Below, in pieces: positions 25,201-30,897 of a DNA stretch of 52,420 bases. The notes below the pieces were generated by a model that did not search any database, had not been told where the DNA came from, and was given only the letters and a program-made list of their open reading frames with translations. Made by a program: the position numbers and the translations under genes. Each line of letters starts with the position of its first letter. Within the stretch, counting starts at the first letter, position 1. This stretch comes from an uncultured Lentisphaerota bacterium (lineage in GTDB: Bacteria; Verrucomicrobiota; Kiritimatiellia; RFP12; UBA1067). The stretch spans positions 1-52,420 of the forward strand of contig ONRL01000006.1 of NCBI GenBank assembly GCA_900320225.1, written 5' to 3'.

Positions 25201-25351
25201 AATCGCCCTCCGGCAATTCCTCGTTCGCCGCACGGTACAGAAGAACCATCGCCTCCATCACGACGGCATACGCCGTGGACGCGACCGTGAACACGTCACG
25301 CTCGTTTCCACACGCCGTCAGCCGGTCAATCAGCTCTTCCACATTTCTCAT
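22205..25351 (-). CDS. hsdR: Type I restriction endonuclease subunit R
   Basis: The motor and nuclease subunit of a type I restriction enzyme, which translocates and cuts unmodified foreign DNA. In 1048 residues: an N-terminal helical DUF4145-like region (1-110); the HsdR nuclease with Asp178 (CDYVLYG) and Glu193-x-Lys195 (VVEAKR); a superfamily 2 helicase with Walker A ATGTGKT 305-311, DEAH 403-406 and TATPR 428-432; then helicase motif LDTGVDVPEVLNLVF and the C-terminal EcoEI_R-type region. It appears intact. GGAG precedes the ATG. It follows hsdS and a small membrane protein. Confidence 0.95.
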   Translation of the reverse strand: MRNVEELIDRLTACGNERDVFTVASTAYAVVMEAMVLLYRAANEELPEGDSFLERMGGRAVGNLVRENNLASAFDYVRVLGSHALHEKHITKNAAWAAVEKASAILAAVQAKLNPGASEFAYVHTLTEAETRKEYIDLYLREAGWELVGTDNTPVPCKAGTEIKVTGMPPSGQDGYCDYVLYGKDGVPLAVVEAKRTAESPEKGRHQVKLYGERLVAQYGCAMPVLYYTNGYQLWCIDGIYPDRPLCAYHTREELEGLLFRRKRKPIHDFKIDRDIAGRPYQITAVTSLCEWFNAMHRRGLLVMATGTGKTRVAVSLVDVLSRNDWVEHVLFLADRTELVDQAKKTFVKLLPSMSLAVLSDKKDTGNPDTARIVMSTYQTMIHAIDAEKKRFGIGRFDLIITDEAHRSIFNKYGTIFEYFDSLLVGLTATPRDEVDANTYKIFECHIGVPNFEYTMEQGRNEHYLVGWKLKNYTTSVLRDGIRYDDLSAAEKEDYEEGFDAAGYDSRPDEVGNEKIFRAVYNTPTCDRVLEKLMAEGQKVESGELLGKTIIFAYNHKHALMIVQRFHALYPHLGADYCQLIDNQVKFSKGLIDDFKNKREFRVAVSVDMLDTGVDVPEVLNLVFFKKVRSKIKFFQMLGRGTRLAPDVFGPGLNKEHFLCFDYCGNFEYFGAGGEGEDDSKVALSVSQRLFSLRVKLMLALQDVAHQSVPWRADYRKALSAAVEAQVAYLRKQHARIAVRKAMPHLDNYKTTDDWLTLTPERVKEIDHYITPLVEDLQSEHELVKLFDVHMTTIELSLAETGSVAGASEEVGKVRKVANQLMKLGTIAAVVAKRRELETLESPSFWEHAELEKVEELHQAVRGLMVYLTTDGVGIVTLHIADSTTEKPAPSGTLDIRTYREKVIDYLAENATSPVVEKIRKLEPIAAADMHELERILWEVLGTREQYEAEHYKGTLPGFVRSLVDIDEDAVQEKFGEFLSGGTLNQAQQEFVREIINYLRENGEVTPEDLTNEEPFADYDIGSLFDGRISQLQEIIARLNAITGQQAA

Positions 25352-25376
25352 CCGAAATACTCCTAAAACAACTAAA

Positions 25377-25619
25377 CTATTCCTCGTGAGATATTTTGAA
25401 CTTACGTTGAAGTGTTTTTGCGTTGGGATAATCTATACGATACTCACCATCATAGACCACGCCCGTGTTTTTATCCAAAACCCCAGTGGTCGCATTACGA
25501 GCATTTGATGACGCATGGTGAATATACTGATAACGATCTTTATTGTACCAGCAGAAAATCCAAACTGACAAAAGTAAAACCGCGCTTACCAACATCACGA
25601 TTATGGTTGTCTTGCTCAC
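25377..25619 (-). CDS. Small membrane protein within the restriction operon
   Basis: An 80-residue protein starting with GTG; GGAGG lies 6 bases upstream. It has one N-terminal membrane helix (about 5-24, IIVMLVSAVLLLSVWIFCWY) and a soluble tail with VVYDGEYRIDYPNAK. No family recognised. It sits between hsdS and hsdR, 13 bases from hsdS and 25 from hsdR, in the same direction. It could be a regulator or an unrelated passenger. Confidence 0.6.
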   Translation of the reverse strand: MSKTTIIVMLVSAVLLLSVWIFCWYNKDRYQYIHHASSNARNATTGVLDKNTGVVYDGEYRIDYPNAKTLQRKFKISHEE

Positions 25620-25632
25620 TGTAAAACCTCCT

Positions 25633-26784
25633 TCATCCGAAATACTCCTGTAGCTTCGACCGATAGAGAACCTCCAACTGCCCTACCGTCTTTCGCACGC
25701 TCAACGCCAATTTGTCGACCTTCTCCACAAACGCCGCGAACTCGCGCTGGAGGGCGAGGGGGGGCAAATAGAATCGGAGAGATCGAATTGCCTCAAAGTT
25801 TAGCCCCGCTTTAACCGCACTCTGATTCTTTTTCTCAAACTGCGCCTTACCCGCCGCTGACTCAAGGTAAAATGCTACGAACAACGGTTCAACGCTCTTT
25901 CGATCAAGACGAACACAGGAAAGATGCTGGTTAATATATGCGCCTTGATCGGCCAAATCCCGCGTAACAATTCCCGTTCTTCCAAGGTCAGCGGTTATGC
26001 TAATCAGCAAATCGCCCTCTTGAACGCGAGTACGTTCTGCCTCTGCGCCGGTTGGCGGTTTAACATGCTGCACGTCATTTGTAGAAATCTTCCCTCCTTT
26101 AACATTCTTGATGGTGATAAACAACTCGCCATCATCCGCATAATATTTAGCCCAACCACGCGATCCAGAAGTGAGGAACTGCAAATGGCCACCTATCTTC
26201 GCCATTGGCCACCCTTTGGGGTTGGTTATTGGATCCCCAAACATCTCCACAAACCGCGATTTGACGAGGAGGTCAAGTTTCGCAAGGCGCGTCTCGGCGT
26301 TCTTCTTCAACTCGCAAATCCTGTCAAGCGTCGCCGCTATCCGCTTCTGCTCGGGGAGTGGTGGGAGATTTATTCTCCGATTCTTAAAATCCTTGAAGTA
26401 CAAATGTGGAATTGTTGCACCGGTATATAGCGTACCAAGGTTTTGCTTAACAAGGGCATAATATAAAAAACCACAATCAACTCTCGATTGGGGACGAATA
26501 ATCATAACCGTGCCAATTACAGATGAAAACGGTGGAAGGCGCATCACACGCCCGACTCCCGCACCATCTTTAACCACACCAAGTCCTTGAACATCAATCT
26601 GATAAAAATCAACGTTTTTAATTAGACCAGAAGCACCATAAATTGGGAAAGTCCCTGAATTGTTCTCTACATCCTTTTGCCGAAGTTGAGAAGTACTTGC
26701 CGAACACACCTCCCACAGCCGCACCTTCTCTGCGGTCTCTGCGTTTTTGCGACTCTGCGTTAAGCTCTTCCCCATCACCGCCAT
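25633..26784 (-). CDS. hsdS: Type I restriction specificity subunit S
   Basis: Gives the type I enzyme its two-part recognition sequence. The 383-residue protein has two target recognition domains (about 20-140 and 190-335), each followed by a conserved helical spacer: LPPLPEQKRIAATLDRICEL at about 145 and LPPLALQREFAAFVEKVDKL near 340. The ATG overlaps the hsdM stop by one base (TAATG), so translation is coupled. Composition is AT-richer in the recognition domains, as usual for this fast-evolving gene. Confidence 0.93.
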   Translation of the reverse strand: MAVMGKSLTQSRKNAETAEKVRLWEVCSASTSQLRQKDVENNSGTFPIYGASGLIKNVDFYQIDVQGLGVVKDGAGVGRVMRLPPFSSVIGTVMIIRPQSRVDCGFLYYALVKQNLGTLYTGATIPHLYFKDFKNRRINLPPLPEQKRIAATLDRICELKKNAETRLAKLDLLVKSRFVEMFGDPITNPKGWPMAKIGGHLQFLTSGSRGWAKYYADDGELFITIKNVKGGKISTNDVQHVKPPTGAEAERTRVQEGDLLISITADLGRTGIVTRDLADQGAYINQHLSCVRLDRKSVEPLFVAFYLESAAGKAQFEKKNQSAVKAGLNFEAIRSLRFYLPPLALQREFAAFVEKVDKLALSVRKTVGQLEVLYRSKLQEYFG

Positions 26785-28277
26785 TACAGCATCCCCTTAA
26801 GCGCCTTGAGACCCGCCACAAAATCCTTCGTCAGCGTCTCAACTTCGCTCACCAACTCCGCCGTCGGCAGGAACTCCTCGGCCACGTACTCCACCTCGCG
26901 GTACTTGTTGAACGAGAGGTCGTAGTTGTTCGCCACGATTTCGTCCTTCGGCACGAAGAAGCACTTGCCCTTCCTGTCGGCGGGCTTCTCCGCATCGCGC
27001 GCCTTAAACTTCGCGACCACGTCGGGGATGTCGTTCTCCTTCACGACCTCGCGCTTGTCATCGAGCGAGAAACCGTCCGCCTCCATGTTGTAGAACCACA
27101 CGTTGTCCGTGCCGCCGTGGTCCGTCTTGACGAAGACGAGGATTGCCGTCGCCACGCCCGAATACGGCTTGAACACGCCCGACGGCATGGAGATGACCGC
27201 GACGAGCCGCTGCCGGTCCACGAGTTCCTTCCGCACGCCCACATGCGCCTTGGACGAACCGAACAAAACGCCCTGCGGCACGATCGACGCGCACCGTCCG
27301 CCGATTTTCAGGAGCCGCGTGAAGAGCGCAAGGAAAAGAAGCTCCGTCTTCTTCGTGCTGGCAACGGCGAGGAGGTCGGGGGCGATGGCGATTTCCGTCA
27401 TGTTCCCCGCGAAAGGCGGATTCGTGAGGCAGAGCGTGTAGTCCGCGCGCTTCGCCGCGTCAGGTTCGATGGAGTTATTGAGGCGGATGTCCGGCGCCTC
27501 CACGCCGTGCAGCATCATGTTCATCGCGCCGATGCGGAGCATCTTCTTGTCGATGTCGAAGCCGGTGAACATCGTCGTCTTGAAATGCTCCATCCGCTTC
27601 TTGTTCGTGAGCTCCTTCGCGTAGTGCGAGGTGACGTACCGCGCCGCGCCCGCGAGGAAGCCAGCCGTGCCCATCGCGGGGTCGAGGATGCGGTCGTCGA
27701 GCGTGGGCTCCATCAGCTCAACCATCATTCCGATGATGTGGCCGGGCGAGCGGAACTGGCCGTTCTCGCCGGACGACTTGATGCGGTCGAGCAGGTCCTC
27801 GTACACGTCGCCCATCACGTCCTTGCCTGAAAGCTGCATCGCCTCGATCTCCGCCACGGCAACGGCAAGCACCTTCGGCTTGTGAATCTCGAACTGCGCG
27901 TCCACCATGTAGCGGCTGAAAGCGCTGTCGCGCCCCGAGCCGAGAGACTTCACGAACGGGAACACGAAATTGCGCACGATGCGGTGCATCTCGTCCGGCG
28001 CCTTGTGGCGGAAGTTCTGCCAGCGCAAATCCGCGTAAGGGATCTCCACGCGCGGGTCTTCGCTCACAACGCAAAGACCTTGCTTGAAAACAGGATCCTT
28101 CAACGTCGTGTGGAGAAGGTTCGCGTTACGCTCCTGTACGATCTGGTTGTCGTCCAGCAACTTCATGAAGATGAGGAACGTGATCTGCTCCACGACGGTG
28201 AGCGGATTCGTCGTTTCGTTCGCCCAGAACGTGTTCCAGATTCGGTCAATAGAGCTTCTTATTTCAGCCGACAGCAT
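26784..28277 (-). CDS. hsdM: Type I restriction DNA methyltransferase subunit M
   Basis: N6-adenine methyltransferase of the type I system, protecting host DNA. In 497 residues: an N-terminal HsdM helical domain (about 1-145), SAM-binding motif I DPAMGTAGFL at 199-208, and catalytic motif IV NPPF at 286-289. Later landmarks are RCASIVPQGVLFGSS and FYNMEADGFSLDDKR. First gene of the restriction operon; the gap to the upstream nuclease gene is only 22 bases, and no separate promoter is obvious. Confidence 0.95.
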   Translation of the reverse strand: MLSAEIRSSIDRIWNTFWANETTNPLTVVEQITFLIFMKLLDDNQIVQERNANLLHTTLKDPVFKQGLCVVSEDPRVEIPYADLRWQNFRHKAPDEMHRIVRNFVFPFVKSLGSGRDSAFSRYMVDAQFEIHKPKVLAVAVAEIEAMQLSGKDVMGDVYEDLLDRIKSSGENGQFRSPGHIIGMMVELMEPTLDDRILDPAMGTAGFLAGAARYVTSHYAKELTNKKRMEHFKTTMFTGFDIDKKMLRIGAMNMMLHGVEAPDIRLNNSIEPDAAKRADYTLCLTNPPFAGNMTEIAIAPDLLAVASTKKTELLFLALFTRLLKIGGRCASIVPQGVLFGSSKAHVGVRKELVDRQRLVAVISMPSGVFKPYSGVATAILVFVKTDHGGTDNVWFYNMEADGFSLDDKREVVKENDIPDVVAKFKARDAEKPADRKGKCFFVPKDEIVANNYDLSFNKYREVEYVAEEFLPTAELVSEVETLTKDFVAGLKALKGML

Positions 28278-28299
28278 AAATCAATTCACCTTTCCTGAT

Positions 28300-29106
28300 T
28301 TATCCTCCGCACTTGCCGCAGCGCTCGCCCTCGTTTTTCTGGCAGGGGTAGCCGCGCGTCTTGCGGTAGTTCTCGCAGTTGCGGTTGTGGCGTTTGTTTG
28401 AGTTGGTCGAGAGCCAGTATCCGGTGTCGGGCCAGGTGGCGTTGACGGGCGCGGGCGTGCGCGCGGAGACGGGGAGCGTACGGCCGGCGTGGTATTCGAC
28501 GCGGCCGGGGGCGGCGGACGGCGATGGAACGCCGTGGCGGAATTGCTCGGGAGGGATGGGATTGAGACCGGCCCAGAGGCCGCGACGAGCGGCGCGGGCG
28601 GCGGATTCGGCCTGCGCGTAGGCAGGCGTGGAGTCAAAGCGCTTGTAGTGCCAGGCGTAGCCCGCCTTGAGCATTTCGAGGTTGACTTCTTCGCCGTTGG
28701 CGTAGACCGTTCCGAGGATGCGGTTGTATTTGTCACGCTTGCCCCACGCTACGCGCACCTCTTTTCCCGCGACGAGACCGGAGAGGTAGCGCCCGGCGGC
28801 ATCACCGTAAGCTTGGTTCTTTTCTGGCGCGTCGATTCCCTGGAGGCGGATTTTGTGTTGCGTTTTGGAAGAGTCAAGGATGGTGATCGTGTCACCGTCG
28901 GCCACCTTCACGACACGGCCGATGAGGTCGGAAGACGACAGACGGACGGACGGCTTGCCGTCGCACGCCGTGACCAATGACAACGCCGCCACGACCGCCA
29001 GGAAAATGGCGTTTTTGAAACGGCAAAAGAGCCACGCTTTTATCCGATTTTCTTTCACTTTGACATGCGATTTCAAGGGGAAACTTTCCATCACATTTTT
29101 GCGCAT
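28300..29106 (-). CDS. Exported staphylococcal-type nuclease, probable lipoprotein
   Basis: A 268-residue thermonuclease-family protein (Ca-dependent cleavage of DNA and RNA). A hydrophobic segment ends at a lipobox-like VTAC with Cys48, preceded by an unusually long basic N-region, so the start could also be the ATG five codons later. The SNase fold spans about 60-175; active-site residues match Arg88, Asp92/Glu95 (RLQGIDAPE) and Arg129 (KYNRILG). The tail (231-268) has His240, Cys244, Cys255, Cys263 and Cys266, a likely metal site. Residues about 190-200 (RHGVPSPSA) come from a palindromic repeat in frame. A run of ten G lies on the coding strand just upstream of the ATG. Confidence 0.87.
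   Translation of the reverse strand: MRKNVMESFPLKSHVKVKENRIKAWLFCRFKNAIFLAVVAALSLVTACDGKPSVRLSSSDLIGRVVKVADGDTITILDSSKTQHKIRLQGIDAPEKNQAYGDAAGRYLSGLVAGKEVRVAWGKRDKYNRILGTVYANGEEVNLEMLKAGYAWHYKRFDSTPAYAQAESAARAARRGLWAGLNPIPPEQFRHGVPSPSAAPGRVEYHAGRTLPVSARTPAPVNATWPDTGYWLSTNSNKRHNRNCENYRKTRGYPCQKNEGERCGKCGG
28505..28535. repeat. Palindromic repeat inside the nuclease gene
   Basis: cggcggacggcgatggaacg followed by ccgt: the same unit as intergenic copies at 12686, 14672 and 15249. Read on the coding strand it gives HGVPSPSAA in the linker between the nuclease domain and the Cys-rich tail. Confidence 0.75.
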
Positions 29107-29118
29107 ATCTTACCATTA

Positions 29119-29128
29119 CCCCCCCCCC
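29119..29128. repeat. Homopolymer of ten C (ten G on the coding strand)
   Basis: The tract lies 12 bases upstream of the SNase ATG, where a ribosome-binding site would sit. Length changes by slippage could vary expression. A second ten-G tract is at 46682-46691. Confidence 0.6.
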
Positions 29129-29173
29129 TCCCGTCAAGTGTAAGTTATAAGATTTTTTTGTTCTTTTTCCCCC

Positions 29174-29201
29174 TTGCGGCGCGTCGGCGTTTTGATATAC
29201 T
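29174..29201 (+). promoter_or_regulatory. Promoter of the hairpin RNA
   Basis: TTGCGG (29174-29179), 16 bases, then TGA-TATACT with the hexamer at 29196-29201. Expected start is near 29208. Confidence 0.6.
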
Positions 29202-29207
29202 ACCGCC

Positions 29208-29353
29208 GACAGTTTCGTGTATCCCTGATCCGTTGAGCAAATCCGCCAAGACCATGCCAACAGCGGACTGGGCAGGTACGCGCCACCTGGCGCGGCCTGT
29301 CCGTGTCAGTTGGCTGGTCTTGGCGGATTTGCTCTGGCACGGGCAGGCCTTTT
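29208..29353 (+). ncRNA. Candidate structured RNA: one long hairpin with own promoter
   Basis: Bases 29235-29261 and 29309-29334 pair over 26 bp with one bulged T. Outside them CCTG/CAGG and CCGT/ACGG extend the helix to 29224-29347. Inside, GGGCAGG (29270-29276) pairs with CCTGTCC, and CGCGCC with GGCGCG closes the tip. The helix is followed by ccttttag, a weak terminator-like U-run. The whole 146-base unit therefore looks like a free-standing transcript. It lacks the SRP RNA tip motifs and is shorter than typical 6S RNA. It may instead be a leader of the gene at 29386 or a small inverted-repeat element. Confidence 0.5.
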
Positions 29354-29385
29354 AGAGGAAGAGCAGGAGATTAGCAGGGATCCCC

Positions 29386-30093
29386 GTGAAAATCGGCGGC
29401 GTATACATTCTCTCGCGCAGGAGCATTGCGCGCATGCTCGCGACCATTTCGGCCGCGCTCATGATGCTTTACGCCGCCGCGACCGCCCCGGTCGAGGGCA
29501 TGGTCCGCCGGATCCACGACGTGGCGGGGGGCCTTCTCTCGCTCGACCGTCAGATGGTCGGCCGCCTCATGCGCACCGTCGTGCCCGATATTCTTTATCT
29601 GGAGTACAAGTCGCTGTATCTGGAGGTGAAGGCGTCCGGGGCGGCGGTCGCGGGGCGACCGCCCTACCATTCGGCTCGGCGGGACGCCTCGCCCCACCAC
29701 GGGAGGGTCGCGCTCCTGCGCGACCGCCGCCAAGATGGCGGCTCTCCATGCGGGAGGCTCGCCGAGGACGGCTCGCCCCACCATGCGGCTGTGACGGTGG
29801 AGGACATTCAGAGGGCGGTCGAGGAGATGAAGCAGACGGTGCGCACGGCCAAGCGCGAGATCATCAAGGACGCGCACACCGCGCGCACGAGTGAGGCGGA
29901 TCGGCGCGTGCCCACGGGCGAGCGTGCGCGGCAGATCGGCAACGTGCGCAAGATCGTGCGCGAGGCGCGCGCCGCCGGCAAGCGGATGTCAATTCTCCGC
30001 GCCTGCCGCAAGGCGTGGCAGGACGTCAAGGGCGGCTATCCTTCCCCCGAGGCGCTTTACGACTACTGCCACAGCCATCGCGCGGAGTTCTAG
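29386..30093 (+). CDS. Unknown protein with repeat-derived insert
   Basis: A 235-residue frame starting with GTG; an ATG at 29434 is an alternative, since the ribosome-binding site (GCAGGGA) is weak. Residues about 15-33 are hydrophobic (RMLATISAALMMLYAAATAP). Residues about 85-135 are encoded by four to five palindromic repeats read in frame ([19 protein letters not shown] and similar), low in plausibility as native protein. From about 143 the protein is basic and helical (EDIQRAVEEMKQTVRTAKRE), ending ACRKAWQDVKGGYPSPEALY, which looks like a nucleic-acid-binding or helical tail. No family recognised. It lies directly downstream of the hairpin RNA candidate. Confidence 0.6.
   Translation: MKIGGVYILSRRSIARMLATISAALMMLYAAATAPVEGMVRRIHDVAGGLLSLDRQMVGRLMRTVVPDILYLEYKSLYLEVKASGAAVAGRPPYHSARRDASPHHGRVALLRDRRQDGGSPCGRLAEDGSPHHAAVTVEDIQRAVEEMKQTVRTAKREIIKDAHTARTSEADRRVPTGERARQIGNVRKIVREARAAGKRMSILRACRKAWQDVKGGYPSPEALYDYCHSHRAEF
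29640..29790. repeat. Repeat cluster inside a coding frame
   Basis: Contains ctcggcgggacgcctcgccc (29673), gggagggtcgcgctcctg (29701), ccgccaagatggcggctctc (29727) and a second ctcgccccaccatgcgg unit (29780). All are recognisable from intergenic clusters elsewhere in the window. Together they add about 50 codons to the gene at 29386 without a stop. Confidence 0.75.
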
Positions 30094-30115
30094 CGCGAGG
30101 GAACGGGTATTCCCT

Positions 30116-30886
30116 TCACTTGAACTCGTCCAGCCACTTGGGCGTGTAACCGTGCTTGATGAGTATGTCAACCCCAGAGAGGGCACCGCAACGTGCGCGT
30201 TCACGCGTGATTTTTCCTAGTTCGATCAATGGCCAGGACATGTCCATTTGATAATGGGCGTTCCTGCGGATAAACCCTTGGTCCGATTCAATGTGCTCAA
30301 TCCACTTGTCCAGAGATTTCTGGGCTACTTGTTCAAAGTCCGTCTTTCCCTCACGGTGGAAGTGGTCAACGAATTTTCTCAACGCTATGAATGTCTGATA
30401 TTCAATCCATACCATCATACCACTATCGTAATCATTTCTTCTACAATAGCAGTCGCCCAGAAAAAGCGCCGTCTTCGTGTGAAGCTCGACGAAGCGTTCA
30501 AACTCTGCTGTGGATGCAAAATGGCAGGATCGTCCGCTATCGAAGAATCTGCCGCGAAAGAGACGCAGGATGCCAGTATTCAATTCAAAGAACAAATCGT
30601 CCTGGATGAAATCAATGCGATTCGACACGCACGCCATGGCTTGTGCCATCGCCTCTATCTGGCGATTCGTGTAGGCATTACCAATGTCGCGGTATAATTC
30701 TTTCAATGACAGCTGCTCTGCTTCCGTAACATCAATGCGTTTCTTTTTGTATTTCTGGACGGATTTCTCCCAAGCATTGGCGCGTGCATCATTCCGCTCT
30801 AGTTGAAGCTTGGGGCAAGAACCATCGTTAGGACGGTCAATGGTACCCGCATAAGCCAAGTAAAAGATCACTATCAGCAAATTCAT
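30116..30886 (-). CDS. Unknown protein, probably exported
   Basis: A 256-residue protein. The start at 30886 is chosen because AAGGAG lies 5 bases upstream; an ATG five codons earlier overlaps the preceding gene. A short hydrophobic N-terminus (MNLLIVIFYLAYAGT) may be a signal peptide. The rest is helical and rich in charged residues, with possible TPR-like helices (ALFLGDCYCRRNDYDSGMMV). No family recognised. Last gene of a three-gene operon; AT-richer than the chromosome average here. Confidence 0.65.
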   Translation of the reverse strand: MNLLIVIFYLAYAGTIDRPNDGSCPKLQLERNDARANAWEKSVQKYKKKRIDVTEAEQLSLKELYRDIGNAYTNRQIEAMAQAMACVSNRIDFIQDDLFFELNTGILRLFRGRFFDSGRSCHFASTAEFERFVELHTKTALFLGDCYCRRNDYDSGMMVWIEYQTFIALRKFVDHFHREGKTDFEQVAQKSLDKWIEHIESDQGFIRRNAHYQMDMSWPLIELGKITRERARCGALSGVDILIKHGYTPKWLDEFK

Positions 30887-30897
30887 GTTTTCTCCTT

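Noticed and set aside
29224-29353. SRP (4.5S) RNA or 6S RNA
   Set aside because: The SRP tip sequences are absent and the central loop is too small for a typical 6S bubble, so no known family was assigned.
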